The position numbers and the translations under genes are program-made. 64,000 nucleotides of DNA from UBA7672 sp044224605. Its GTDB lineage: Bacteria > Pseudomonadota > Alphaproteobacteria > Caulobacterales > Hyphomonadaceae. The stretch spans positions 1 through 64,000 of the forward strand of contig JBGAKC010000009.1 in assembly GCA_044224605.1 (NCBI GenBank). Direction: 5' to 3'. Positions 15,899 through 24,783 of the stretch are shown piece by piece (position 1 is the stretch's first letter; each line of letters begins with the position of its first letter). Below the pieces are notes generated by a model. The model made no database searches and had not been told where the DNA came from. It saw nothing but the letters and a program-made list of their open reading frames with translations.

Positions 15899-18094
15899 AT
15901 GGCGATTATGAAGCGAGGGACTTTGGTGCGGAACATCCTGACGCGGGCAAAGAGCTGGCTGGCGGCGATGGCCGCCATCGCCATGCTGGCGTCTCCGGCA
16001 GCCGCCCAGCCGACCGGCAACAGCGAGCACGCCGAAGTCACGCTTGTTTTTGAACGGAGCGCCGCAACACCGGGCGACACGCTCCTCGGCGCAGTGCGGT
16101 TCAAACTTGCCGACAAGTGGCACATCTATTGGCTCAATCCCGGGGACAGCGGCTTGCCGCCGTCCGTCACGTGGGCGTCCTCGCCGCAGGTAACTGCCGG
16201 CGAGTTCAAATTCCCGGCCCCGTACGCCATCCCGCTCGGGCCGCTCATGAACTACGCTTATGAGGATGAGGTGGTTCTTCCGTTCGACGTGAAGATCTCA
16301 TCGGATGCAAAGCCGGGCGACATCCTCACCATCGGCGGCAAGTTCGAGTATCTGATCTGCGCCGATGTCTGCATCCCCGAAGAGGTCACGCTGGCGGCGG
16401 CGCTGCCGGTCGAGAAGACATTGGCGTCGTCGGAAGAGGGCGGAAAGATTATTATCAACGCGCTGTCGGCCTTGCCCGTCGCGTTGACCGGACATGCATT
16501 GGTTGAGCGAACAGCAAACGGCTTCAAGGTCGCCGTGGCGGATCCTGCTGTTGCTGACGCGGCGAAAGACGCGAAGGCGATCCGCTTCTTCCCGGTTGGA
16601 CCTGAACTCTTGAATGCAGCAAAGCAGACCGTACGAACCGGCGACGACGGTGTCTCTCTAGAGCTCAAGGCGTCTGACTTCGCCAAGCCCGGCGATGCAG
16701 CGCTTTCGGGCGTCGTGGTCGTCACAAAGGCGGATGGCTCGCGAAAGGCCTGGGAAGTTCCGGCGACGCCGGGCGTGGCGCCTGCCGGTGTGGCGGACAA
16801 GGAGTTCGTCAGCGCCGAACCCGCGCCCGGTGAGACGGCAACGCCACAGGTGACCAGGACTGCGGAGGCAGCGCCGCTTGATGGCGTCGCCCTGCTGGCG
16901 CTGCTTGGCTTCTCCTTCCTCGGCGGCCTCGTACTGAACCTGATGCCGTGCGTGCTGCCAGTTCTCGCCATCAAGGCGGCCGGGCTCGTACACACCGCTC
17001 ATGATGCGAAGCAGTCTCGCGCGCATGGTCTGGCCTATCTGGCCGGCGTGCTGGTCTGCTTTGCGGCCGTCGGGGCCTTGCTGATTGGGTTGAAAGCTGC
17101 GGGTGACGCCTCGGTTGGGCTGGGCTTCCAGTTCCAGTACGCTTGGGTTGTCTCGCTGTTCGCGATCCTGATGTTCGCAATTGGCCTGAATCTGCTCGGC
17201 GTGTTCGAGATCGGCGGCTCGCTGATGGGCGTCGGCAGCAGGCTTGCCGAACGCGAAGGAACGAGCGGCGCCTTCTTCACTGGCTTGCTGGCGGCCTTTG
17301 TTGGAGCCCCCTGCGTTGGCCCATTCATGGGCCCGGCGGTGGGCGCAGCCGCCACCCAGCCACCCCACATCGTCATGGCGATCTTCCTACTGATCGGCTT
17401 CGGTCTGGCCGCACCGTTCACACTGCTGAGTTTCACCCCGGCCTTCGCGAAAATCCTTCCCAAGCCCGGCAAGTGGATGGAGACATTCCGCCAGGTCCTG
17501 GCTTTCCCGATGTTCGCGACGGTCGTCTGGCTGCTCTGGGTCCTTGCTGGCCAATCGGGATCGGACGGCGTTCTGGCTGTTGTCGGCGGGGCGATCGCAC
17601 TCGCGTTTGGTATCTGGCTGGCTAAAAAGGCCGGCTCGAACATTGTCGGCCGCGTCTTTGCTGTGCTGATCATTCTGGCCGCATTCATCGTTCCGGCGGT
17701 CCTGACCACGGCTACCAAAGCTGAAACGACTGCATCGGCGACGGCCAGTCATGAGGTTTGGTCGCCTGAAAAAGTGAAGGCGCTCCGTGCTGAAGGTCGG
17801 GTGATTTTTGTCGACTTCACCGCACGCTGGTGTGTCACCTGCCAGTTCAACAAGGGCGCGATGAATGATCCTGCCGTGCAGAAGGTTTTCAATGATCTCA
17901 AGGTCGTTTTCCTCGAGGCGGACTGGACCAATAAAGACAGTGTGATTGCCGCGGCGCTTGCCGAGCACGGCCGGAACGGTGTTCCGTTGTATCTGGTCTA
18001 CCCCGCCAACGGCGCGGAGCCGCAGATCCTCGATCAGATCCTCACCGTGGGGATGATCGAAAAGGCTGTCAAAGAGGCCGCCGGCACGATCTGA
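15899..18094 (+). CDS. DsbD/ScsB-type thiol:disulfide transporter
   Basis: This protein moves reducing equivalents from cytoplasmic thioredoxin across the inner membrane to periplasmic proteins. Domains in order: signal peptide, a periplasmic N-terminal domain with the pair CADVC near residue 150, a DsbD transmembrane domain with NLMPCVLPVLAIKA and GAPCVGPFMG (about eight helices), and a C-terminal thioredoxin domain with WCVTC near residue 645. All three cysteine pairs are present. The start is uncertain: ATG at 15899 or 15908, or GTG at 15926, which has GAGGGA 5 bases upstream. It is followed by a redoxin, a likely functional partner. Confidence 0.92.
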   Translation: MAIMKRGTLVRNILTRAKSWLAAMAAIAMLASPAAAQPTGNSEHAEVTLVFERSAATPGDTLLGAVRFKLADKWHIYWLNPGDSGLPPSVTWASSPQVTAGEFKFPAPYAIPLGPLMNYAYEDEVVLPFDVKISSDAKPGDILTIGGKFEYLICADVCIPEEVTLAAALPVEKTLASSEEGGKIIINALSALPVALTGHALVERTANGFKVAVADPAVADAAKDAKAIRFFPVGPELLNAAKQTVRTGDDGVSLELKASDFAKPGDAALSGVVVVTKADGSRKAWEVPATPGVAPAGVADKEFVSAEPAPGETATPQVTRTAEAAPLDGVALLALLGFSFLGGLVLNLMPCVLPVLAIKAAGLVHTAHDAKQSRAHGLAYLAGVLVCFAAVGALLIGLKAAGDASVGLGFQFQYAWVVSLFAILMFAIGLNLLGVFEIGGSLMGVGSRLAEREGTSGAFFTGLLAAFVGAPCVGPFMGPAVGAAATQPPHIVMAIFLLIGFGLAAPFTLLSFTPAFAKILPKPGKWMETFRQVLAFPMFATVVWLLWVLAGQSGSDGVLAVVGGAIALAFGIWLAKKAGSNIVGRVFAVLIILAAFIVPAVLTTATKAETTASATASHEVWSPEKVKALRAEGRVIFVDFTARWCVTCQFNKGAMNDPAVQKVFNDLKVVFLEADWTNKDSVIAAALAEHGRNGVPLYLVYPANGAEPQILDQILTVGMIEKAVKEAAGTI

Positions 18095-18151
18095 GGCGCG
18101 CGGACCCTGGGTGGGTTGAGGCTCGAAACGCTTTCGCTTGGGAGAGGCGAC

Positions 18152-18787
18152 ATGGGCATTTTCGATCGTGACAGGCTTCCGGTCATTCTCGGCGCAGTGG
18201 CGGCCACAATGATCACGGCGGGCGCGCTGATTGTGTCGACCGCCAGCGCGGCCCCTCCGGGCGATGCCGCGCCGGCCTTCAGGGAAGTGAACACGGCCGG
18301 CAAGGAGATCTCGCTGTCCGACTTCAAGGGCAAGACGGTGATCCTCGAATGGACCAACAATGGCTGCCCCTTTGTCCAGAAGCAGTACAACTCACAGAAC
18401 ATGCAGAACACCCAGGCGGTTGCCACGGCTGACGGCGTGATCTGGCTCTCGGTGATTTCGTCCAGGCCCGGCTCGCAAGGCAACGTCACCCCGGCCGAAG
18501 CCGACAAGCTTACCAAGGACCGTGGCGCCAAGCCGACACATGTGTTGCTTGATCCAGATGGCTCGATGGGTCGCGCTTACGCCGCCAAGACCACGCCGCA
18601 CATGTTCATTATTACGCCGGACGGGAAGATCGCTTACAACGGCGCGATCGACTCGATCAAATCGAACAAGGTCGAGGATGTTCCCAAGGCGACCAACTAC
18701 GTCACCTCGGCGCTGGCTGCCCTGAAGGCCGGCAAATCACCAGACCCGGCGCTGACCACGTCCTACGGCTGCGACGTCAAATACTAG
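18152..18787 (+). CDS. exported redoxin (thioredoxin-fold) protein
   Basis: ATG 18152 follows GGGAGAGGCGAC and gives a signal or anchor helix (VILGAVAATMITAGALIV) cut after AASA-like residues. The mature domain fits the AhpC/TSA redoxin fold: FREVNTAGKEISLSDFKGKTVILEWTNNGCPFV with Cys near residue 71 in a CPFV context rather than CxxC, and TTPHMFIITPDGKIAYNGAID with the cis-Pro region. A second Cys lies in the C-terminal YGCDVKY. It sits just after the DsbD-like gene and probably receives electrons from it or works beside it in the periplasm. The substrate is unknown. Confidence 0.85.
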   Translation: MGIFDRDRLPVILGAVAATMITAGALIVSTASAAPPGDAAPAFREVNTAGKEISLSDFKGKTVILEWTNNGCPFVQKQYNSQNMQNTQAVATADGVIWLSVISSRPGSQGNVTPAEADKLTKDRGAKPTHVLLDPDGSMGRAYAAKTTPHMFIITPDGKIAYNGAIDSIKSNKVEDVPKATNYVTSALAALKAGKSPDPALTTSYGCDVKY

Positions 18788-18921
18788 GTCGGAATCCACC
18801 CGCCCACCGGCGCCGGTCCGTCGTTAAGGCTTTGCCAAAGGCCATCGGACCTTTAAGTCCCGCTGACGTTGCGGGGATGGGCCCTATGGGCTATCCCCCG
18901 AGCCCATGTCGGATGGCCATC

Positions 18922-20385
18922 ATGTCGAAGGACGAGCAAAAGCGGCCGGAGGCCCGCAAGCCGCGGGGATTTCCGGATAGGACGGCGGTGGTCATTGCCG
19001 CCGAACGGAAACTCGTTGACTCGATAAGCCAAGTTTACGCCCGCTGGGGCTTCGACGCGCTCGACACCGGTCCGTTCGAATATGTCGACGCTCTCGGCAA
19101 GTTCCTGCCCGACACCGACCGTCCCAACGCAGGCGTCTTCGCGCTGCAGGACGATGACGAGCAATGGATCGCCCTTCGCTACGATCATACCGCCCCGCTG
19201 GCCCGCTACGTGGCCGAGAACTGGGAGCGAATTCCGAAGCCCTTCCGCCGCTATTCGGCTGGCCCCGTCTGGCGCAACGAGAAGCCGGGCCCGTTCCGCT
19301 TCCGCGAATTCATCCAGTGCGATGCTGACTCGGTCGGCGTGGCGGGTCCTGCCGCCGACGCGGAGATGATCGCCATCGCCGCGGAGGCGATGCAGGCCGC
19401 CGGCGCTGCGCGCGGCGAATACGTGATCCGCGTAAACTCCCGGCAGTTGCTCGACGGCATCATGGAAACCGCCGGCGTGGTCGATCCCGCCCAGCGCGGC
19501 ACAGTGCTTCGTGCGCTCGACAAGTTCGACAAGTTTGGCGTCGAAGGCGTGACCCTGCTTCTGGACAAGGGCCGCAAGGACGAATCCGGCGACATGACCC
19601 AGGGCGCCGGCCTGCAGGCCAACCAGATCGACGTCCTGCTGGAGTTCATTACCGCCCGGTCTGTCTCGCGCGCAGAGACGGCGCGAAAGCTTGCTAACTC
19701 GGTTGGCATGACCCGCTCAGGCGCGATCGGTGTATCCGAACTGGCCGAGATCGACACGATCCTGAACGCGCTGGGCATTGGCGATGATGCGGCGGCGTTC
19801 GATCCGTCTATCGTGCGCGGCCTTGAGTATTATACCGGCCCGGTCTTCGAAGCCGAATTCCTGCGTGAGTTTCGCGATGCCGACGGCAATCCGATGCGCT
19901 TTGGCTCGGTCGGCGGCGGCGGCCGGTATGACGGCCTCGTCGCCCGCTTCCGTGGCGAACCCGCGCCCGCAACTGGTTTCTCGGTCGGCGTCAGCCGCCT
20001 TGCTGCGGCGATGGCTGCCAGTGGTGAAGAGCAAGTCCAGGGGCCGGTTCTTGTCCTGGTGCTCGACAAGGATCAACTCGCCGACTACGCGACGCTGGCA
20101 TCCGAACTGCGCCGCGCGGGCATTCGCGCCGAGATGTATCTTGGATCTTCCGGCATGAAGGCGCAAATGAAATACGCCGACCGCCGTAACTCGCCCGCCG
20201 TCGTGATCGTCGGTGGAAACGAGCGCGAGAAGGGCGTCGTCACCATCAAGGACCTCAAGGCTGGCGCTGCCGCGGCCAAGGGCATGACCGACAACGAAGC
20301 CTGGCGCGCCGAGCGTCCCGGTCAGTTTGAGTGCCCGCGCAGCGAGATGGTGGCGCGGATCAAAGCCATCGCAGGCGCGTCGTGA
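18922..20385 (+). CDS. hisS: histidine--tRNA ligase
   Basis: Class II aminoacyl-tRNA synthetase that charges tRNA-His. Class II motif 2 is visible as FRRYSAGPVWRNEKPG, the histidine-A loops as VRGLEYYTGPVFEAE and GGGGRYDGLV, and motif 3 near FSVGVSRL. A C-terminal anticodon-binding-like domain follows (VLVLVLDKDQLADYATLASELRRAG). The start at 18922 (MSKDEQKR) is preferred over upstream TTG and ATG codons because the extra residues look non-coding. The stop overlaps the GTG of hisZ by four bases (GTGA), which couples this charging enzyme to histidine synthesis genes. Confidence 0.95.
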   Translation: MSKDEQKRPEARKPRGFPDRTAVVIAAERKLVDSISQVYARWGFDALDTGPFEYVDALGKFLPDTDRPNAGVFALQDDDEQWIALRYDHTAPLARYVAENWERIPKPFRRYSAGPVWRNEKPGPFRFREFIQCDADSVGVAGPAADAEMIAIAAEAMQAAGAARGEYVIRVNSRQLLDGIMETAGVVDPAQRGTVLRALDKFDKFGVEGVTLLLDKGRKDESGDMTQGAGLQANQIDVLLEFITARSVSRAETARKLANSVGMTRSGAIGVSELAEIDTILNALGIGDDAAAFDPSIVRGLEYYTGPVFEAEFLREFRDADGNPMRFGSVGGGGRYDGLVARFRGEPAPATGFSVGVSRLAAAMAASGEEQVQGPVLVLVLDKDQLADYATLASELRRAGIRAEMYLGSSGMKAQMKYADRRNSPAVVIVGGNEREKGVVTIKDLKAGAAAAKGMTDNEAWRAERPGQFECPRSEMVARIKAIAGAS

Positions 20386-21479
20386 CCCTTTCCACCCAGG
20401 CCGCAGCCGCGCTGGCGCGCATCGCCCGGGTGAGCGGCGTTCGCGCCGAGCCGCAGACGCTGATGCCGGCAGAGGTCGTGCTGGAGCTTTCCGGCGAAGC
20501 CGTGCGCTCGCGTCTCTGCACGTTCACGGACGCCAGCGGGAAGGAGCACTGCCTGCGCCCCGACCTGACCACGCCGATCGCCCAGATGGTCGCTTCAGGG
20601 GAGCTTCCTGTGGCGCGCTATCACGAGGCCGGCCCGGTCTATCGCCTGCCGCCGCGCGGCTCGAACGATCCGGTCGAGCACGTGCAGATCGGCTTCGAAT
20701 GGTTCGGCAATCGCGGCTCGCCTGCAGAAGATGCCGAGGCTCTGGCCGTTGCGCTTGAGGCTGCTCAGGCTGGCGGCGTGAAGGCTGCCACCGTGAGGTT
20801 CGGTGACGTCGCCATCTACCATGCGTTGATTGCAGCTCTACCGTTTTCACCCCAGTGGCGCGATCGCCTACGCCGCGCCTTCTCGCGCCGCAAGGGGCCG
20901 CGCGAATTGCTGGAGGCTGCGAAAGGGCAGGTTGGAACGACGGATGCGATCGCCGGGATCGGTTCACTTGCGCCTGCCGATGCCGTTCGCGCCGTCGAAG
21001 CCGAGCTCGCGAGGTTGGGTGTCGAGCCGATCGGTCGTAGCGCCGAGGACATTGCCAATCGCCTACGCGACAAGGCCCGTGACGTCGCGCCTGACGCCGC
21101 ATCGGCATCCGCTCTCATCCGCTATCTTTCGCTCTCAGCGCCCGCTGACGGCAGCGTTGCGGCGCTCGAAGCGTTCTCACGCGAGACCGGCGCTGACATT
21201 TCCGAAGCGCTGGACAGCTATCGCGAGCGGCTCGCGCAGATCGAAAAACTCCAACCGCCTTTCTGGTCCGGCGCGATGTTCAGCGCCGAGGCTGGTCGAC
21301 GTTTCGAATATTACGACGGCTTCGTCTTCGAGCTGACACGGGAAGGGCAGGCCAACCGGCCGATCGTCTCCGGTGGCCGCTATGACAGCCTGATCCCGCA
21401 GCTTAGCGCAGGTGCGCGCGAGGCCAGCGCCATCGGCGCCGCGCTGCGCGCCGATCGTCTCGGCGAGGGAGCGCGCTGA
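20382..21479 (+). CDS. hisZ: HisZ, ATP phosphoribosyltransferase regulatory subunit
   Basis: HisZ is a HisRS paralogue without aminoacylation activity that assembles with short-form HisG to make an active, histidine-regulated ATP phosphoribosyltransferase. The GTG at 20382 overlaps the hisS stop; the product starts MTLSTQAAAALARIARVSG. HisRS-like motifs persist: CLRPDLTTPIAQ, YHEAGPVYRLPPRG (motif 2-like), RFEYYDGFVFE and SGGRYDSLIPQL. There is no anticodon-binding domain. Its stop TGA shares one base with the hisG ATG. The paralogous hisS directly upstream makes the origin by duplication unusually plain. Confidence 0.93.
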   Translation: MTLSTQAAAALARIARVSGVRAEPQTLMPAEVVLELSGEAVRSRLCTFTDASGKEHCLRPDLTTPIAQMVASGELPVARYHEAGPVYRLPPRGSNDPVEHVQIGFEWFGNRGSPAEDAEALAVALEAAQAGGVKAATVRFGDVAIYHALIAALPFSPQWRDRLRRAFSRRKGPRELLEAAKGQVGTTDAIAGIGSLAPADAVRAVEAELARLGVEPIGRSAEDIANRLRDKARDVAPDAASASALIRYLSLSAPADGSVAALEAFSRETGADISEALDSYRERLAQIEKLQPPFWSGAMFSAEAGRRFEYYDGFVFELTREGQANRPIVSGGRYDSLIPQLSAGAREASAIGAALRADRLGEGAR

Positions 21480-22237
21480 TGAGCAAGCTCACACTCGCCT
21501 TACCGTCCAAGGGCCGCCTCAAGGAACAGGCGGAGGAGTTCTTCGCGGGCGCCGGTTTCCGCATAGAGGCGCTTGGGGGCGCGCGCGGATACTTCGCGCG
21601 TATCGCTGGCCTGCCGGATGTGGAAGTACGGCTCCTATCAGCGGGCGAGATCGCCTCAGGCGTCATCGGTGGCGACATTCATTGCGGCGTGAGCGGTGAA
21701 GACCTCCTGCGCGAGCAGGCGGGCGATCTCGATCGCGTGGTCCACCTACTGGCTCCGCTAGGGTTCGGCCGCGCAGATCTCGTCGTTGCAGCGCCCAAGA
21801 GCTGGCTGGATGTCGAGACGATGGCTGACGTGGACGATGTCGCCGCACGCCTCGAAGCTTCCACCGGCCGCAAGCTGCGCGTCGCCACCAAGTATGTACG
21901 TGCAACCCGCCGCTTCTTCACCGAAGAGGGCGTTGGCCATTACCGCATCGTGGAGAGCGCCGGCGCCACTGAAGGGGCGCCGGCGGCCGGGGTCGCAGAG
22001 CTGGTCGTGGACATCACCACGACGGGGGCAACGCTGGAGAGCAATGGGCTGAGAGTTCTGCGTGACGGCGTGATCCTGCGCAGCCAGGCGCAACTCGCTG
22101 CGAGCCTCGAAGCTGAATGGTCCGACGTTGCTCTCGCCGCTCTCAAAGCGATTGTGACAGGCATCGAGGCGAAACACGGTGTCCGGACAGGGCGGTTCGA
22201 CGCGTTCGTGACGGCGCTGAACGATACGGCGGCGTGA
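21479..22237 (+). CDS. hisG: HisG, ATP phosphoribosyltransferase catalytic subunit (short form)
   Basis: HisG catalyses the first step of histidine synthesis, joining ATP and PRPP. The N-terminus (LTLALPSKGRLKEQAEEFF) and the phosphate-binding region near residues 155-180 (VVDITTTGATLESNGL) are typical. DLVVAAPKSWLDVETM and RVATKYVRATRRFF are also characteristic. At 252 residues it lacks the long-form C-terminal ACT-like regulatory domain, so it needs HisZ, which is encoded just upstream. The rest of the his pathway is not in this window. Confidence 0.95.
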   Translation: MSKLTLALPSKGRLKEQAEEFFAGAGFRIEALGGARGYFARIAGLPDVEVRLLSAGEIASGVIGGDIHCGVSGEDLLREQAGDLDRVVHLLAPLGFGRADLVVAAPKSWLDVETMADVDDVAARLEASTGRKLRVATKYVRATRRFFTEEGVGHYRIVESAGATEGAPAAGVAELVVDITTTGATLESNGLRVLRDGVILRSQAQLAASLEAEWSDVALAALKAIVTGIEAKHGVRTGRFDAFVTALNDTAA

Positions 22238-22395
22238 TCAACGCGAGATCGTGATTCCATACGGTATCACAATGACTGCCTTGATGTTGCGTCTGCGAAG
22301 GCAAATTGAGGTGGTTTATTCTGCCCGAGACCCGATTTGGGGACGAACGGGGTTGGTCCGTGCCCGTGGCCGATAACGTTCCTGTAAGATCGTGC

Positions 22396-22401
22396 TTGAC
22401 T
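22396..22401 (+). promoter_or_regulatory. -35-like hexamer of the small-RNA candidate
   Basis: TTGACT matches the sigma-70 -35 element. A transcript starting about 28-33 bases downstream would begin at the first hairpin of the candidate RNA. The corresponding -10 region (GAGGCT at 17-bp spacing) is poor, so the promoter call is tentative. Confidence 0.3.
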
Positions 22402-22428
22402 CAACAAAGCCCTTAGGTGAGGCTCAAT

Positions 22429-22520
22429 ACCGAACTGCTTCGGCGGTTTGGCGTTTCGGGGAGGAAACGCTCGTATCAGACCCTTTCAGTGGCGGCGCGT
22501 TCATCGCGCCGCCCTTTTTC
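22429..22520 (+). ncRNA. putative structured small RNA with its own terminator
   Basis: Three hairpins follow one another: an 8-bp stem with the very stable cUUCGg tetraloop (22431-22450), a perfect 7-bp stem GCGTTTC / GAAACGC with loop GGGGAG (22451-22470), and the terminator (22491-22513 plus T-run). No ORF explains the terminator. The G-rich loop contains a GGA and could be read by CsrA-type proteins or pair with C-rich targets; that is conjecture. I cannot assign a known RNA family. Confidence 0.5.
22491..22520 (+). terminator. strong intrinsic terminator of the small-RNA candidate
   Basis: GGCGGCGCG and CGCGCCGCC form a perfect 9-bp stem with loop TTCAT, immediately followed by CTTTTTCTTTG. 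This is the clearest intrinsic terminator in the window. Confidence 0.85.
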
Positions 22521-23024
22521 TTTGTATTTTGATCTGTTTTATACCGCCCGTCGTCTTCAGCTGCACATTCGCGCATCCAACCTGTCTGGTCGATGAATGG
22601 AATCGGCTGGGCCAGCTCTTTCCGCTTGGGCGCCAAAGGATTCGCCAGTCACGGGAAGGTAAGGCCAGAAAGAAGTCGGGGCGGCCCGTTTCCAGACCGC
22701 CCCGCCAATCGGCATTCTGAAGTTCTTTAGTTATTGGCTCGCCCGGGGTCAGGATGGGCTGCCAAAGCGAACTTCTCGAATATCAATAAAGACATATCGA
22801 CTATCAGGCAATCCCATCAGTCGAACTTCACGACTGAATATGCAGATATCGAGAGACCGGGAAGGAATTCCTGCTTAGTCAGGTTTTGGGAAAGGACTTT
22901 TCCGCACATCAGGGTTCTGTCGATCTGGATTCTGCGAACCTTGCTTATTTCGCGGGTTGAGCCCTCGTAGCCCGAGCAGCCTGACACCGTCGTGACGCAA
23001 AATTTTCACCGGCGGAATACGTAA

Positions 23025-23050
23025 AAGGGCGGCTCCGAAGAGCCGCCCTT
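23025..23050 (-). terminator. groEL terminator
   Basis: AAGGGCGGCTC / GAGCCGCCCTT form an 11-bp stem with loop CGAA. On the minus strand it is followed by TTTTAC, and it lies about 45 bp after the groEL stop codon. Confidence 0.8.
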
Positions 23051-23092
23051 CCACATTTCGTCCAACCTGAGTCGGCCAGAAAACCTGACAGA

Positions 23093-24739
23093 CTAGAAGT
23101 CCATGCCGCCCATGTCAGGCATGCCGCCGCCCGGGCCGTGGCTGTGGCCGGCGTCTTTCTTCGGAGCTTCCGCGATCGCGGCTTCCGTCGTGATCAGCAG
23201 GCCGGCCACCGAAGCGGCGTTCTGCAGGGCGACGCGAACCACTTTCGCCGGATCGATGATGCCCATCTCGACCAGGTCGCCGTACTCTTCCGTCTGGGCG
23301 TTGAAGCCGAACGACTTCGAGCCTTTTTCGCCTTTGATGCGGCCGACAACCAGCGAACCTTCGACGCCCGCGTTTTCCGCGATCTGGCGGATCGGAGCTT
23401 CGAGCGCCTTGCGGACGATATCGATGCCCGCTTGCTGGTCTTCGTTGTCGCCTTCAGCCTTGATGGCGAACGCAGCGCGGAGGAGGGCCGTGCCGCCGCC
23501 GGCGACGATGCCTTCTTCCACGGCGGCGCGCGTGGCGTTCAGAGCGTCGTCAACGCGATCCTTGCGCTCTTTGACTTCCACTTCCGTGGCGCCGCCAACC
23601 TTGATGACGGCAACGCCGCCAGCGAGCTTGGCAAGACGCTCCTGGAGCTTCTCACGGTCGTAGTCCGAGGTCGTCTCTTCGATCTGTTTGCGGATCTGCG
23701 AGATGCGGGCCTCGATCTCTTTCTTCTTGCCGCCGCCGTCGACGATCGTGGTGTTCTCTTTCGAGATCTGCACGCGCTTGGCTTTGCCCAGCATGTCGAT
23801 GGTGACGTTCTCGAGCTTGATGCCGAGGTCTTCGGAGATCACCGTGCCGCCCGTCAGGATGGCGATGTCTTCCAGCATGGCCTTGCGGCGGTCGCCGAAG
23901 CCTGGAGCTTTTACCGCAGCGACCTTGAGGCCGCCGCGCAGCTTGTTCACGACCAGCGTAGCGAGAGCTTCGCCTTCAACGTCTTCCGAGATGATCACCA
24001 GCGGGCGGGCGGTCTGAACGACCGACTCGAGCACCGGGAGCAGCGGCTGCAGCGAAGTCAGCTTCTTTTCGTGCAGCAGGATGAGGGCGTCGTCGAGGAC
24101 GGCTTCCATCTTATCGGCGTTGGTGATGAAGTACGCGGAGAGATAGCCGCGGTCGAACTGCATGCCTTCGACGACTTCGAGCTTGGTCTCGATTTCCTTG
24201 GCTTCTTCGACGGTGATAACGCCTTCGTTGCCGACTTTCGCCATGGCTTCAGCGATCATCGCGCCAATTTCGGTCTCGCCGTTCGCCGAGATAGAGCCAA
24301 CCTGGGCGATCTCGTCGTTCGTCGTGATCTTTTTCGACTGCTTCTTCAGGTTCTCGATGACTTCGGCGACAGCGCGGTCAACGCCACGCTTGAGGTCCAT
24401 CGGGTTCATGCCGGCAGCGACGCGCTTCAGGCCTTCGCGTACGATCGCGGCAGCCAGAACAGTCGCGGTCGTGGTGCCGTCACCCGCGACGTCGTTGGCC
24501 TTGGAGGCCACTTCGCGGATCATCTGGGCGCCCATGTTCTCGAACTTGTCGGACAGTTCGATTTCCTTGGCGACAGTGACGCCGTCCTTGGTGGTGCGCG
24601 GTGCGCCGAAAGATTTCTCGATGATGACGTTACGGCCTTTCGGGCCGAGCGTGACCTTCACGGCGTTGGCGAGAATCTCGACGCCGCGGAGCATGCGCTC
24701 GCGGGCATCGGCGGAGAATTGTACGTGCTTGGCTGCCAT
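23093..24739 (-). CDS. groL: GroEL chaperonin (Hsp60)
   Basis: The 60-kDa chaperonin subunit that forms the double-ring folding chamber closed by GroES. The 548-residue length and sequence are standard: VKVTLGPKGRNVIIEKSFG at the N-terminus, the ATP-binding GDGTTTATVLA near residue 87, the apical EGMQFDRGYLS, and the flexible Gly/Met-rich tail GGGMPDMGGMDF. Co-transcribed with groES, 44 bp upstream. The operon has a housekeeping-like promoter and a CIRCE operator, so repression by HrcA with heat induction is expected. Confidence 0.99.
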   Translation of the reverse strand: MAAKHVQFSADARERMLRGVEILANAVKVTLGPKGRNVIIEKSFGAPRTTKDGVTVAKEIELSDKFENMGAQMIREVASKANDVAGDGTTTATVLAAAIVREGLKRVAAGMNPMDLKRGVDRAVAEVIENLKKQSKKITTNDEIAQVGSISANGETEIGAMIAEAMAKVGNEGVITVEEAKEIETKLEVVEGMQFDRGYLSAYFITNADKMEAVLDDALILLHEKKLTSLQPLLPVLESVVQTARPLVIISEDVEGEALATLVVNKLRGGLKVAAVKAPGFGDRRKAMLEDIAILTGGTVISEDLGIKLENVTIDMLGKAKRVQISKENTTIVDGGGKKKEIEARISQIRKQIEETTSDYDREKLQERLAKLAGGVAVIKVGGATEVEVKERKDRVDDALNATRAAVEEGIVAGGGTALLRAAFAIKAEGDNEDQQAGIDIVRKALEAPIRQIAENAGVEGSLVVGRIKGEKGSKSFGFNAQTEEYGDLVEMGIIDPAKVVRVALQNAASVAGLLITTEAAIAEAPKKDAGHSHGPGGGMPDMGGMDF

Positions 24740-24783
24740 GTGGCTGATTCCTAGCTAGCTGGGATTGTGGGGAGAGGCTGCGA

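Larger units (their letters stand above)
22238..23024. other. gene-free region between hisG and groEL
   Basis: About 790 bp with no convincing protein gene. It contains a probable structured small RNA (22429-22520) and a second hairpin CGGGGCGG / CCGCCCCG at 22677-22704 without a T-run. From 22750 to 22960 the sequence is clearly richer in A and T than its surroundings, with nothing recognisable in either strand. Confidence 0.6.

Noticed and set aside
18790..18921. Possible histidine attenuator leader before hisS
   Set aside because: There are GC-rich potential hairpins, but no short ORF with a run of His codons and no T-run.
22448..22720. A 90-residue plus-strand ORF downstream of hisG
   Set aside because: It starts inside the hairpins of the small-RNA candidate and crosses the strong terminator; no ribosome binding site.
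22238..23024. Possible replication origin at the skew change
   Set aside because: The region is AT-richer, but I found no clear DnaA boxes, no CtrA site pair and none of the usual origin-linked genes.
23138..24754. A 538-residue plus-strand ORF opposite groEL
   Set aside because: Exact antisense shadow of groEL with no start signal and an atypical composition.
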